Below, one piece after another: positions 1 through 7,635 of a stretch of 64,000 bases of DNA (the stretch's first letter is position 1; each line of letters begins with the position of its first letter). Under the pieces are notes generated by a model. The model was not told the DNA's origin and made no database searches. It worked only from the letters and a program-made list of their open reading frames with translations. The position numbers and the translations under genes were made by a program. The DNA is from Moritella sp. PE36 (GTDB lineage: Bacteria; Pseudomonadota; Gammaproteobacteria; Enterobacterales; Moritellaceae), in NCBI RefSeq assembly GCF_000170855.1, contig NZ_ABCQ01000017.1, positions 1 to 64,000 on the forward strand, read 5' to 3'.

Positions 1-374
1 TTATGGCGGGTTAAATAGCTACTTTGCTCTGGTGTAATTTGATCAAATTTTTCAAGAAAAAATAGGTTTACCGCAGCATCCAATACCGTATTTACATTAC
101 AAAATAAATTAAAGTCTTGAGCATCAGTTAAAAATCCCTTGCCTGACTGCTCGCGTAAATACATTAAAATACTAGCAGAATCTGTTAAACCAATATCTTT
201 ACCAGCTTGCTGGTCTTGTAGAAAAGGCACTTTTTTCGTCGGAGAAAGTTTTGCGCTGCTATCAGCATCCGTTTCGATGAATTCACATTCTAAACCGCCG
301 TTTAGTTGACCTTCCAATAATGCAATGCGGCAATGACGAACAAATGGCGAAGTGTAGCTTCCGTATAATTTCAT
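1..374 (-). CDS. Glutathione S-transferase family protein, C-terminus cut by window edge
   Basis: The reverse strand opens at an ATG at 374 and stays open to base 1, giving about 124 residues of an N-terminal thioredoxin-like GST domain. It starts MKLYGSYTSPFVRHCRIAL, and TSPFVRHCR is the usual substrate/glutathione entry motif. Further on are KVPFLQD (the cis-proline region) and LTDSASILMYL (the glutathione gamma-glutamyl contact region). The helical C-terminal domain is only beginning when the window ends. The protein would be cytosolic and conjugate or reduce electrophiles; its substrate cannot be told. It is a different paralogue from the GST at 23852. The family call is firm from the motifs. 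Confidence 0.85.
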   Translation of the reverse strand, partial: MKLYGSYTSPFVRHCRIALLEGQLNGGLECEFIETDADSSAKLSPTKKVPFLQDQQAGKDIGLTDSASILMYLREQSGKGFLTDAQDFNLFCNVNTVLDAAVNLFFLEKFDQITPEQSSYLTRH

Positions 375-485
375 ATTAATTCCTTGTGTCACCTTTGGCC
401 AAAACCCTTATTGGCTATTTGGCCTATGCTAAATCCTTATCGTATTGGTAATGAGTGTGCCATTAAAGGTCTTTAAAGCACAAGG

Positions 486-608
486 ATGATTTCTTCGAAT
501 CGATGTGAATGCTATGTCGATATAGAACACGATGGATTCTATGGTGTTGAACTAATGGCAACAGGCTATCACCCGCCAGTCATGTTGAGCCGTGAGTTCA
601 AGGCCTAG
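486..608 (+). CDS. Possible small protein of 40 residues, unrecognised
   Basis: An ATG at 486 opens a 40-codon frame starting MISSNRCECYVDIEHDG and ending SREFKA before TAG. The composition (VDIEHDGFYGVELMATGYH) looks protein-like and not random. However, the ribosome-binding sequence CAAGG abuts the ATG with no spacer, and no family is recognised. It could be the remnant of a longer gene or chance. It sits directly before the inverted-repeat-rich segment and repeat copy A, in an accessory region. Confidence 0.25.
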   Translation: MISSNRCECYVDIEHDGFYGVELMATGYHPPVMLSREFKA

Positions 609-721
609 TTCACGGTTAATGCAAGCGCAATGGCCACGTTAAAGGCGACAATGTGAAACCTGAGCCACATCGACAGCGTCCGGAGTGAGTTTCACGGCTA
701 ATTTTAGCTCGTACACTTGCA

Positions 722-820
722 GCTTAGAGCAATAATGTTAAGCCATTTCTGCCCCATTTCGGCTTAGAGTCCTTACTCTGTCATGATATGAGCATACCGA
801 TTTGCCATATATTTTATTAT
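722..820. repeat. Dispersed repeat, copy A (3' part only)
   Basis: The segment shares CTGCCCCATT, a CTTAGAGT block, TTACTC and the tail ATATGAGCATACCGATTTGCCATA with copies at 1747 and 3808. The central palindrome is degenerate here (GCTTAGAGC and a separate GGCTTAGAG). Boundaries are approximate because only the 3' half matches well. Confidence 0.5.
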
Positions 821-976
821 GGATAAGTTCTATTGATCAATCGCAAACCTAGTTTTATATACAGCTATAACTGTATTTATTTTATTTGATAGATATTTGC
901 TATTTTTTTATTAACCATTTGTAATTACTTATTAATTTGATATTATTGAGGGTAATTAAATTGGAATTGGATTCGC

Positions 977-998
977 GTTATACGGAATTCCGTATAAC
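977..998. promoter_or_regulatory. Perfect 22-bp palindrome, probable operator upstream of LysE-type gene
   Basis: The arm GTTATACGGAA is followed directly by its exact reverse complement, centred on an EcoRI-like GAATTC. It ends 33 bases before the ATG of the exporter gene and is not followed by a T-run, so an operator for a dimeric repressor or activator is likelier than a terminator. The regulator is unknown. The AraC-type gene at 1978 is the nearest regulator, but AraC sites are usually direct repeats. Confidence 0.55.
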
Positions 999-1031
999 TA
1001 ACGGTTATATGCCCCTTGGAGTATTGTAATA

Positions 1032-1661
1032 ATGGAAATGAATACATTAATACTGTTTGTAATTGCTGCACTATCTATAAACCTGATTCCCGGTCCTGAC
1101 GTGATCTACATTGTGACAAATACCATGAAAGGAAAAATGAAGTCTGGTATCAAAGCTTCATTGGGTTTAGGTGTTGGCTATTTGATTCATACTTTAGCTG
1201 CTGTTTTAGGTCTTTCTGCATTAATTTTGAGTTCTTCATTTTTATTTACAATCATCAAATATTTAGGCGCAATCTACTTGCTTTACCTAGGTGTGCAATC
1301 GCTTATTAATTGCTATCGAAATGAATCTAAAATTTGTGTTGAAAATACAAATGAAAAACAAAGTAATATTTTCAAGCAAGGCGTTATTGTTAGTGTATTA
1401 AACCCTAAGGTTGCAATGTTCTTTTTAGCATTTCTACCGCAGTTTATTGACCCTACTGCACTTAATGCTACAAGTGAGTTACTGACCTTAGGTTTGTTAT
1501 TTAGTGCGTTAGCAACAGGTTGTAACTTGTTCTATGCAAGTTTAGGCAGTATTTTATTCAGTAGTCCTAAAGCACAGAAATACTCAAGGGTACTTGAAGG
1601 TGTATCTGGAACTATCTTAATTGGTTTAAGTGCTAAAATAGCTTTAAGTAGTAATAAATAG
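1032..1661 (+). CDS. LysE/RhtB family amino-acid exporter
   Basis: This is a 209-residue inner-membrane protein of the usual LysE/RhtB size. The N-terminal helix carries the family signature INLIPGPDVIYIVTN (about residues 16-30), with the conserved PGP. Several hydrophobic segments follow: 41-63, 68-88, the re-entrant region near 115-138 with LNPKVAMFFLAFLPQF, and 150-205. By family it exports amino acids or small metabolites with proton antiport; the substrate cannot be assigned. The start at 1032 is supported by GGAG ten bases upstream; the second Met (1038) is an alternative. A perfect palindrome lies 33 bases upstream. It is a single gene with no operon partner, and repeat copy B follows its stop. 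Confidence 0.85.
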   Translation: MEMNTLILFVIAALSINLIPGPDVIYIVTNTMKGKMKSGIKASLGLGVGYLIHTLAAVLGLSALILSSSFLFTIIKYLGAIYLLYLGVQSLINCYRNESKICVENTNEKQSNIFKQGVIVSVLNPKVAMFFLAFLPQFIDPTALNATSELLTLGLLFSALATGCNLFYASLGSILFSSPKAQKYSRVLEGVSGTILIGLSAKIALSSNK

Positions 1662-1746
1662 TGCGTATGACAGGGCGTTAATCCTAATTTTATTATACTT
1701 TATGTAATGTGAACTACATCCTTTAAAGCTCGAGCACTAAGCCATT

Positions 1747-1893
1747 TATGTCCATCAATGGCTTAGGGTGATCGCTCTAAGCCGTGTGATCGCTCTAAGC
1801 CGAAACTGCCCCATTCTGTGTTAGAGTTTTAACTCAATCAGAATGTTAACATATCAATTTTCTTTACATTTACTAATGCAGAGAATCGGGTCC
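1747..1893. repeat. Dispersed repeat, copy B, with duplicated palindrome arm
   Basis: TATGTCCATCAAT precedes a 24-bp near-perfect palindrome at 1760-1783 (GGCTTAGG...CTCTAAGCC, centre GATC). The right arm TGATCGCTCTAAGCCG is then duplicated. GAAACTGCCCCATTC, GTGTTAGAG and the tail (AACATATCAATTTTC, ACATTTACTAATG) follow, as in copy C. It fills most of the 316-base gap between the exporter (ending 1661) and the AraC gene (ending 1978). Confidence 0.65.
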
Positions 1894-1977
1894 GTTTCTC
1901 ATTTCACATAATGTATAGAAGTGAGCCGAAACAGCGAAATGTATCACTTAGCCATACAATAAATGGAAAATAGGTAG

Positions 1978-2802
1978 CTACCAGTTTAAACGCCACTGAT
2001 GTTCAATTCTAAACTGTTTAGGTGTTAACGAGCTATATAATTTAAACGCTTCATTAAATGAGCGAACGGAATTGAAATTACTTTGTTCCGCAATAATCGA
2101 AATCGGAGTGGATGTTCTCGCCAATAACCTCTGAGCTTTCTTAATCCTGATATGCCTATATAACTCGGTAAAGTTAGTATCTAGTTCTTTCTTTAACAAT
2201 CTCTTCAAAGATGACTCACTCATATTCAATTTCGAGACACAATCAGTAAAAGACCGAATTTCATCAGCACTAATATACTCTATAAGTTTAGGTAGCCAGA
2301 CTTGTGGAGTGGCTGTTATATACGACTCATTTTTATCACAACTGGTGCGTAGGGAATCAAGAATACTAATCACTTTGGTTACTTGTTCGACTGAATTAGA
2401 CCGCTTCATTTCTAACATAGGTGCTTTATATAGAGTTTCTTTACATTTTGTATCCAGTGTTAAAGTAACCACCTGATTAATAGTCTTTAGCCAATGCATA
2501 ACAGGTTGAAGCTCAGGGATGGCAGTGTCGAGCAGCTCATTTCCAAATAACACCACCACGATATCTTGAGCCTTACTTTCGCAATCCCAAGTATGTCGTA
2601 CATATGGTGGAATGAGAAGCAACTCACTCTCCTTTGTTCTAGATACTGAATCACCGATATAACGCTTACCATTACAATTAGTTAACATTATTAATTCATA
2701 ACTGTCATGAGCATGGAATTCAAACATTGGAGAACTATTTTTTAAATGATGAACTCGGATCGAACGGTTCGGTGGAAAACGAGTTAACTTGATATTTGCC
2801 AT
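1978..2802 (-). CDS. AraC family transcriptional regulator
   Basis: The protein has 274 residues. The N-terminal half resembles a cupin sensor: FEFHAHDSYELIMLT (about 27-41) and LLLIPPYVRHTW (about 62-73). The C-terminal ~100 residues form the two-helix-turn-helix AraC domain, with LNMSESSLKRLLKKEL as first HTH, IRIKKAQRLLARTSTPISIIAE as linker and second HTH start, and SFNEAFKLYSSLTPKQFR as the family signature. It is a cytosolic DNA-binding regulator; the ligand is unknown. The ATG at 2802 has GAGAGG upstream. The gene stands alone, divergent from the HAD phosphatase gene at 2949, which is a candidate target. Confidence 0.85.
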   Translation of the reverse strand: MANIKLTRFPPNRSIRVHHLKNSSPMFEFHAHDSYELIMLTNCNGKRYIGDSVSRTKESELLLIPPYVRHTWDCESKAQDIVVVLFGNELLDTAIPELQPVMHWLKTINQVVTLTLDTKCKETLYKAPMLEMKRSNSVEQVTKVISILDSLRTSCDKNESYITATPQVWLPKLIEYISADEIRSFTDCVSKLNMSESSLKRLLKKELDTNFTELYRHIRIKKAQRLLARTSTPISIIAEQSNFNSVRSFNEAFKLYSSLTPKQFRIEHQWRLNW

Positions 2803-2948
2803 TTGGACTAAAACCTCTCGAAGACGAGCTTAAACCACTAAAAGTACCATGGGTAGTTGTTAAAGTTAAGAACTAGGTAAGAAAATGAATAGCCAATTTT
2901 TTACATTTTAACTCTCGTACATATTTTTAATTTATTAAGGTAACTAGC

Positions 2949-3719
2949 ATGGGTAATGAAAATCTAAATATTGTTTTCGATTTGGACGGAACCATAATTA
3001 AACACGGGAAGCCGTTAGATAGCCAAAAGGCTAAAGATATAGTAAGGCTTACATCGGGTTATAATTTGTTTTTTGCATCAGCCAGACCGATTAGAGATAT
3101 GTTACCGTTAATACCAGAAGAATTGAGAGGTGCTACATTTATCGGTTGTAATGGTGGGCAAGCATGGAAACATGGGGATATGATTTTCTCAAACCAATTT
3201 TCCTATGAAGAAATAGGACCTATAATTGCCCTTTTAAAAACTAAATCGATCCCCTATGTTATTGATGGTGATTGGAAATATTCTTTTTCACAAAAGAAAC
3301 ACGACTTCCACAGTTATATTGAATCACTATCAAATTTTAGAGTATCTGAGGAAGAAATCATTACGCATGGCATTACTAAGATCTTAATTCTCTGCTCAAA
3401 AGTAAAAAAAAATATCGAGCAGTTTATTCTGTCTAACAATCTGAAATGTAGTCTTCATTCACATACTCATGACAATATTTTTGACTTAACACCCATTAAA
3501 ACGAACAAAGCAGAAGCCCTTAATAAACTCGGCGTCGAATTCGAGAACACTTTGGCAATAGGTAACGACTACAACGACTTTGACATGTTAGATAATTCGA
3601 AAATATCGATTTTCGTTGGAGAGACTGGTACTTATGATAAAGCAAATTACCGCTGTTCATTTGATTGTGTTTTAGATGTAGTGGAAGATATTATAAAAAA
3701 TTCGAGTTGTAATCACTAA
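2949..3719 (+). CDS. HAD superfamily phosphatase, Cof-type
   Basis: The 256-residue protein carries all HAD motifs: motif I DLDGTI (about residues 11-16, nucleophile Asp and acid Asp), motif II FASARP (about 37-42), a Lys in the ITK...TNKAEAL region (motif III), and motif IV GNDYNDFDML (about 204-213). The cap insertion between motifs II and III (about 75-180) makes it a C2-cap Cof-like enzyme, which by family dephosphorylates sugar phosphates or nucleotides in the cytosol. The substrate is unknown. AAGG eight bases before the ATG supports the start. The gene is divergent from the AraC gene at 1978-2802. Confidence 0.8.
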   Translation: MGNENLNIVFDLDGTIIKHGKPLDSQKAKDIVRLTSGYNLFFASARPIRDMLPLIPEELRGATFIGCNGGQAWKHGDMIFSNQFSYEEIGPIIALLKTKSIPYVIDGDWKYSFSQKKHDFHSYIESLSNFRVSEEEIITHGITKILILCSKVKKNIEQFILSNNLKCSLHSHTHDNIFDLTPIKTNKAEALNKLGVEFENTLAIGNDYNDFDMLDNSKISIFVGETGTYDKANYRCSFDCVLDVVEDIIKNSSCNH

Positions 3720-4251
3720 AGTAGTTTAAGGGGAGTCAGGGCATCAGTTGGGTACCTTCACTTCTCCCACAATATCTAATGAGTATTACCATCAGGTAGA
3801 ACAATGACTCTAACAAGGTTTTGTCCATCAATGGCTTAGGGTGATCGCTCTAAGCCGAAATTGCCCCTTTCTTTGTTAGTTCCGTTACTCACTCACAATA
3901 TGCTCATATCGGTTTTCCATACATTTACTCATGTGAGGAATGGGATTGATTTATCATATCTCAACTGCTCACGCGAACCTATTGCGAGCATAATTGGGAT
4001 CCAGTATTTAACTAGGTCGGTATCATGCTGAGGGGGTGTTCACCAAAATAATCTTGGTGATACATTAGATATTTCAAGGGTTTAACTGTAAGAAGTAAGA
4101 CACTAATAGGACGATTACATCTCACAATCAAGAAAGCCTCCAACTAGGAGGTAAAATTCAACGAACCAATACAGCATTCACATTGTTGTGGTCAACTAAT
4201 TCAAATTAAACTAACAACTTAAATCTTTAAACCGTCGAGTGCCGCAAACTT
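3720..4251. other. 532-base gap with repeat copy C and small hairpins
   Basis: Besides repeat copy C there is a 7-bp hairpin TCACCAA/TTGGTGA (4040-4060) and a CCTCC/GGAGG stem near 4137-4151. I see no ORF with a start and ribosome-binding site, and no RNA gene. Confidence 0.4.
3808..3945. repeat. Dispersed repeat, copy C (most complete)
   Basis: CTCTAACAAGG opens the unit, followed by TGTCCATCAAT and the 24-bp palindrome at 3833-3856, then GAAATTGCCCC, CTTTGTTAG (complementary to the opening arm), TTACTCACTCA and the tail ATATGCTCATATCGG, TTTTCCATACATTTAC. Outer arms CTAACAA and TTGTTAG enclose about 70 bases. This copy defines the consensus used for the others. Confidence 0.65.
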
Positions 4252-4758
4252 TTAACTAACAGAAAAATGCCAATTAAATTGTTCCTCCGACTCACTCTCT
4301 TTCTTAAAATTATTTTTTTCAAGAACCGTATAAGAGGCTACATTCGTTTTATCTGTCGAAGCTATTACCGCCTTAACTTTTGCTTGCTTTGCAGCCCAAT
4401 TAATTATGCCTTGTACGGCTTCGGTCATATACCCTTTTCCCTGAAACTGTTCATATGTTCCGTAGCCAATTTCAATTTCACCCTTATCATTGGGCTCACC
4501 TTGAAAGCAAACATCAGCCACTGATCTATGTTCATCTTTATCAATAACTGTCCATAAAGTAGAAAAAAGGTAATTTTTATTCTCGTCTTTCAAACTAGGT
4601 AATATTGATTGCTCTAACGCGTCTTTTAATAAGGGGGTGATCACCATTGATGAGTTATTTAGCTTTAATTCGGCTTCTAAAGAATGATCGTTTTTAATGT
4701 ATTTCAACATTTGCTGATAAGTTAAAGGTTTTAAAATTAATCTATTGGTTTCTATCAC
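4252..4758 (-). CDS. GNAT family N-acetyltransferase, RimJ/RimL-like
   Basis: The protein has 168 residues. The N-terminus IETNRLILKPLTYQQ is typical of RimJ/RimL-type acetyltransferases. IEIGYGTYEQFQGKGYMTEA (about residues 94-113) carries the acetyl-CoA-binding Q/RxxGxG/A loop (QGKGYM), and AVIASTDKTNVASYTVLEKNNF is the late motif around the conserved Asn. It would acetylate an amine on a protein N-terminus, antibiotic or small molecule; the target is unknown. The start codon is GTG at 4758. The gene is single, between repeat copy C and an AraC gene on the same strand about 155 bases away. Confidence 0.8.
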   Translation of the reverse strand: MIETNRLILKPLTYQQMLKYIKNDHSLEAELKLNNSSMVITPLLKDALEQSILPSLKDENKNYLFSTLWTVIDKDEHRSVADVCFQGEPNDKGEIEIGYGTYEQFQGKGYMTEAVQGIINWAAKQAKVKAVIASTDKTNVASYTVLEKNNFKKESESEEQFNWHFSVS

Positions 4759-4914
4759 GTTGGCTATTCTCTTTATTTTAGGCTTTGTATTTATATTGAC
4801 GATAAATTACTGCTAAGTTAGTTTCCGTACATACTGTTGTATTAATGCTATTTAATGAATTATTATACGATTACTATAAATGAAAAAATTTGGAATATCT
4901 TTGCTTTACAGGTG

Positions 4915-5646
4915 TTATTGTTTGTCAAACTGGCGATAAATTCTGGGACTTCGGCCAAAGTGCTTTTTAAACCTGTCACTAAACGCAGACAGATTTTGAT
5001 AACCTACAGACTCTGCAATAGTTGTTATTGGCAATGTTGATTGAATAAGTAAGATTTGCGCCTCTTTCATTCTTTGTTCTCTTATATAATTTAGCGGGGT
5101 AAAGCCTAATTGCTCTTTAAAAAGAGTTGATAGCTGCCGCACACTTAAATGCGCTGCCATAGCGACCTGTTCTAGCGAAACGCTAGTTGCGACATGATCA
5201 TCTAAGAATGTTTTGGCCAACAAAATACGTTTATCTATTTTCTCGTTATTAATTAATGGTTTGGAAATTAAGTCTAGTAACATTATTAAAATTTGTTCTT
5301 GATTTAATGCTGATACAGCGAGGTCTTGCAGTTGGCAACTAATGAAATAAATATAACTTTTTACTGTTGGCGTCAATTTTAAAAATGGTGGTAATTCCCT
5401 TAATGTGTCTCTCCACGCTAAAGGAACATTGGCGAGAATAAATCTATTTTCTTGTTCAGCAATAAATGAATGTTTGTTACTAGCAGAAACAAAAGCAATA
5501 ACATCGTTATTGACCTTAGCTTGATCACCTTCTATTTCTAATACTAAATCACCACTAATCGGCAGTATTAGTTGATGAAAATCATGCCCATGACTTGGGC
5601 TTTCAATATCATTACATTGAATGTCTATCAATAAAGGATGTTTCAA
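4915..5646 (-). CDS. AraC family transcriptional regulator (second)
   Basis: The protein has 243 residues. The N-terminal cupin-like sensor has SHGHDFHQLILPISG (about 18-32) and AFVSASNKHSF (about 52-62). The C-terminal AraC domain has SVSLEQVAMAAHLSVRQLSTLF as first HTH, and TPLNYIREQRMKEAQILL and SDRFKKHFGRSPRIYR as the second HTH and signature. No Met is available at the natural N-terminus; the frame begins with TTG at 5646, so the exact start is uncertain. The target is unknown. It lies upstream of, and on the same strand as, the GNAT gene. Confidence 0.82.
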   Translation of the reverse strand: MKHPLLIDIQCNDIESPSHGHDFHQLILPISGDLVLEIEGDQAKVNNDVIAFVSASNKHSFIAEQENRFILANVPLAWRDTLRELPPFLKLTPTVKSYIYFISCQLQDLAVSALNQEQILIMLLDLISKPLINNEKIDKRILLAKTFLDDHVATSVSLEQVAMAAHLSVRQLSTLFKEQLGFTPLNYIREQRMKEAQILLIQSTLPITTIAESVGYQNLSAFSDRFKKHFGRSPRIYRQFDKQ

Positions 5647-5807
5647 AGATCATTGCCTACAAACGAAGTAAATTGGTTATTCATTATAAACTATTTTTAT
5701 TACGCTTAGCATTGTAGTTGTCTAATAAAATTGGCCATTATATCGGAGGTTCAAGGCTATATTTGAGATACTTAAACTAACCTTGAAACTGCGAATTAGA
5801 ACTAATG

Positions 5808-5856
5808 GTCTAACACGCTTATGTCCATCAATGGCTTAGGGTTATCGCTCTAAGCC
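5808..5856. repeat. Dispersed repeat, copy D (5' part only)
   Basis: GTCTAACACGC, TTATGTCCATCAAT and the palindrome at 5833-5856 (with GTTATC in place of GTGATC) match the 5' half of copy C. The 3' half is absent and replaced by unrelated sequence containing the short direct repeat at 5868-5910. Confidence 0.6.
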
Positions 5857-5867
5857 TTGTGAACACC

Positions 5868-5910
5868 AAGGGACTCTGTCGTACCATAACTACCAAGCGA
5901 CTTTGTCGTC
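5868..5910. repeat. Imperfect 19-bp direct repeat
   Basis: ACCAAGGGACTCTGTCGTA and ACCAAGCGACTTTGTCGTC lie about five bases apart in the gap upstream of the SRPBCC gene. Three of nineteen positions differ. The role is unknown; the spacing of about 24 bases would place two bound proteins on nearly the same face of the helix. The rest of the 5647-6004 gap holds repeat copy D and nothing else recognisable. Confidence 0.4.
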
Positions 5911-6004
5911 CTCCCCCCACTCTATTCCCGAATCCCCGCCTTGCTTGAGATACCCAAAAAACTAACTAAACTGAATGTGTACGCCCACATATAAGGAAAA
6001 ATGA

Positions 6005-6427
6005 ATGGGACATTGTTACAACACGATAAATATCAACGCACCTATCGAAAAAGTTTGGGAAACCATCAGTAACTTCCACGATTTATCATGGGCTGAAGGT
6101 GTGATCACTTCTTTGCGTATCGTCGGTGCGAAGCAAGGTGACGAAATAGGGGCGAGACGGGTATTAAACGACGCTTTTCATGAAACCTTAACCGAGTTAG
6201 ATGCAGCGCAGCATAGTTTTTCATACAGCATTGATGATGGGCCGGGTCCAATCGCTAAAGATGCGGTAGACAACTATATTGGCAGCGTTAAATTATCGCA
6301 GACACATAACGGCACTTTCGTTGAATGGCGTTCAAGTTTCGAGTCAACGAATAGCAAAGAAGTCGCTGAGTTCTGTGATCCGATTTACCAAGCGCTATTA
6401 TCTGCACTGCAAGAAACATACTCTTAG
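6005..6427 (+). CDS. SRPBCC (START/Bet v1-like) family protein
   Basis: The 140-residue protein has the shape of a polyketide cyclase/dehydrase-like SRPBCC domain: NINAPIEKVWETISNFHDLSWAEG (about residues 8-31) is the usual opening beta strand and helix pair. The middle is beta-rich (SFSYSIDDGPGPI, SVKLSQTHNGTFVEWRSSF), and the C-terminal helix EFCDPIYQALLSALQ closes the hydrophobic cavity. It should bind a small hydrophobic ligand in the cytosol; no enzymatic role can be given. AAGGAA eight bases upstream supports the ATG at 6005; an ATG at 6001 is in another frame. A weak hairpin (6465-6488) follows the gene. Confidence 0.75.
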   Translation: MGHCYNTININAPIEKVWETISNFHDLSWAEGVITSLRIVGAKQGDEIGARRVLNDAFHETLTELDAAQHSFSYSIDDGPGPIAKDAVDNYIGSVKLSQTHNGTFVEWRSSFESTNSKEVAEFCDPIYQALLSALQETYS

Positions 6428-6464
6428 CTACAAAAATGTAACCTTTAACAAAAGTAGTCGTTAA

Positions 6465-6488
6465 AAAGGAAGCATTTCAGCTTCCTTT
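6465..6488 (+). terminator. Hairpin after SRPBCC gene
   Basis: AAAGGAAGC pairs with GCTTCCTTT across a six-base loop. Only a short, interrupted T-run (TTTGATT) follows, so termination may be weak. Confidence 0.45.
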
Positions 6489-6582
6489 GATTATTCATGT
6501 CTCAACCATTACTAGCCAATACATTACTAATCAATACTTTATTAAAAAACAAGTAGTTATACATGAGCAAGACGTTTATTGA

Positions 6583-7599
6583 TTATAAATCAGCTAATGC
6601 AGTTTCAACTTTTTTAGCCACGTTCTTCGGCACCCACTGACTCCACATCACTTTATTATTCAATAAGAAGTGTTCTGCGGCATAGTCACCATCAGCTTGC
6701 TCTTCTTGTATCCAGGCCAACTGCTGATTCATTTGCATATTAGTAAATGAACGCTTAGACAGGTACTGCATCACCCCAGGCTCTCTTTTCGAAAAACTGG
6801 TTGTGACAATAGTCTGTACAGGCGCGGCAGGATAATCCGTCACTTTCGGGTTTTCACAATCTTCGATGATAGTACAGTTTTCAAATTCTTCACGATTAAA
6901 ACCAGTGCCAAAATCAACACGTACCATATCGTATTTATCCATGATCGCGGTTGGCGACCAATAATAGCCAAACCATGCTTCTTTATTTTCGTACGCTTTA
7001 ACCATAGAACCCGCTAATCCAGCACCGGAACCCGGATCAACTAAGTCAAAGCCATAATCAGCCAGATCCATCGCGTTGAATAAGTTGGTGGTTGAGATCT
7101 GACAAGTCCAGCCCGCAGGGCAAGCCATGAAAGCAGAACGACTTGGGTCTTCGGGGTGTTTGAATAATTTAGCATTAGCCTTAATACCAGCTAGCGTAGC
7201 CAAAGATGGATCCTTCTCGACCATATAGGCAGGAACCCAAAAACCAGAAACCGCACCGTCAGACAGTAAATCACCGGCAACAACAATACGCCCTTCTTCA
7301 CCACCTTTAGCTAATGTCGCTCGGATCTGGTTTGTCCAGAATTCGGGCGCAATATCCGGGGTGTTTTTTTCAATCATTGACGTCGCTGTTATTGTCGAAT
7401 TGCCCGGTACTATTTCAACATCACAATCATAGCCATGCTCTAAAATAAAAGCATCAATATTGGCGACTAAGGTTGCACTACCCAAATTCATATCTGCAAT
7501 AGTCACTGAACCACACTCAGCTGCGAACGTATTCTCTGCGGCAAACGAACTAAAAGATGCCATGGTTAACAGCATTGCTAAAGGCGCTTTTTTAAACAT
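6583..7599 (-). CDS. Glycine betaine/proline-type ABC transporter substrate-binding protein
   Basis: The 338-residue protein has a Sec signal peptide (MFKKAPLAMLLTMASFSSFA, cleavage after about residue 20). An OpuAC-type fold follows: CGSVTIADMNLGSATLVANI (about 29-48), TPDIAPEFWTNQIRA, GLAGSMVKAYENKEAWFGYYWSP. The aromatic residues (FWTN, WFGYYW) are the kind that cage quaternary amines. It is expected in the periplasm, delivering an osmolyte such as betaine or choline to an ABC permease. No permease or ATPase gene adjoins it, so it is an orphan component. The mature protein contains an unusual number of Cys residues (CGS, CDVE, CPAGWTC, ENCTIIEDCEN). GAGG eight bases upstream supports the ATG. 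Confidence 0.8.
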   Translation of the reverse strand: MFKKAPLAMLLTMASFSSFAAENTFAAECGSVTIADMNLGSATLVANIDAFILEHGYDCDVEIVPGNSTITATSMIEKNTPDIAPEFWTNQIRATLAKGGEEGRIVVAGDLLSDGAVSGFWVPAYMVEKDPSLATLAGIKANAKLFKHPEDPSRSAFMACPAGWTCQISTTNLFNAMDLADYGFDLVDPGSGAGLAGSMVKAYENKEAWFGYYWSPTAIMDKYDMVRVDFGTGFNREEFENCTIIEDCENPKVTDYPAAPVQTIVTTSFSKREPGVMQYLSKRSFTNMQMNQQLAWIQEEQADGDYAAEHFLLNNKVMWSQWVPKNVAKKVETALADL

Positions 7600-7635
7600 A
7601 ATAAAACCTCAAATTAAACTAGGTATATTGATTGA

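Larger units (their letters stand above)
375..1031. other. Long intergenic region with repeat copy A, a small ORF and a palindrome
   Basis: This 657-base gap separates the GST from the LysE-type exporter. It holds a possible 40-codon ORF (486-608), a GC-richer stretch at about 590-720 with an interrupted inverted repeat (CCGTGA at about 591 and TCACGG near 611), a degenerate copy of the dispersed repeat (about 722-820), then a very AT-rich stretch and a perfect 22-bp palindrome just before the exporter gene. I see no RNA gene. Confidence 0.5.

Noticed and set aside
3808-3881. attC (integron recombination) site reading of the repeat family
   Set aside because: The complementary CTAAC/GTTAG ends and about 70-base length fit, and one copy has GTCTAAC, but the 3' ends (GTTAGTT, GTTAGAG) break the GTTRRRY consensus, similarity continues past that end, genes point both ways, and there is no integrase.
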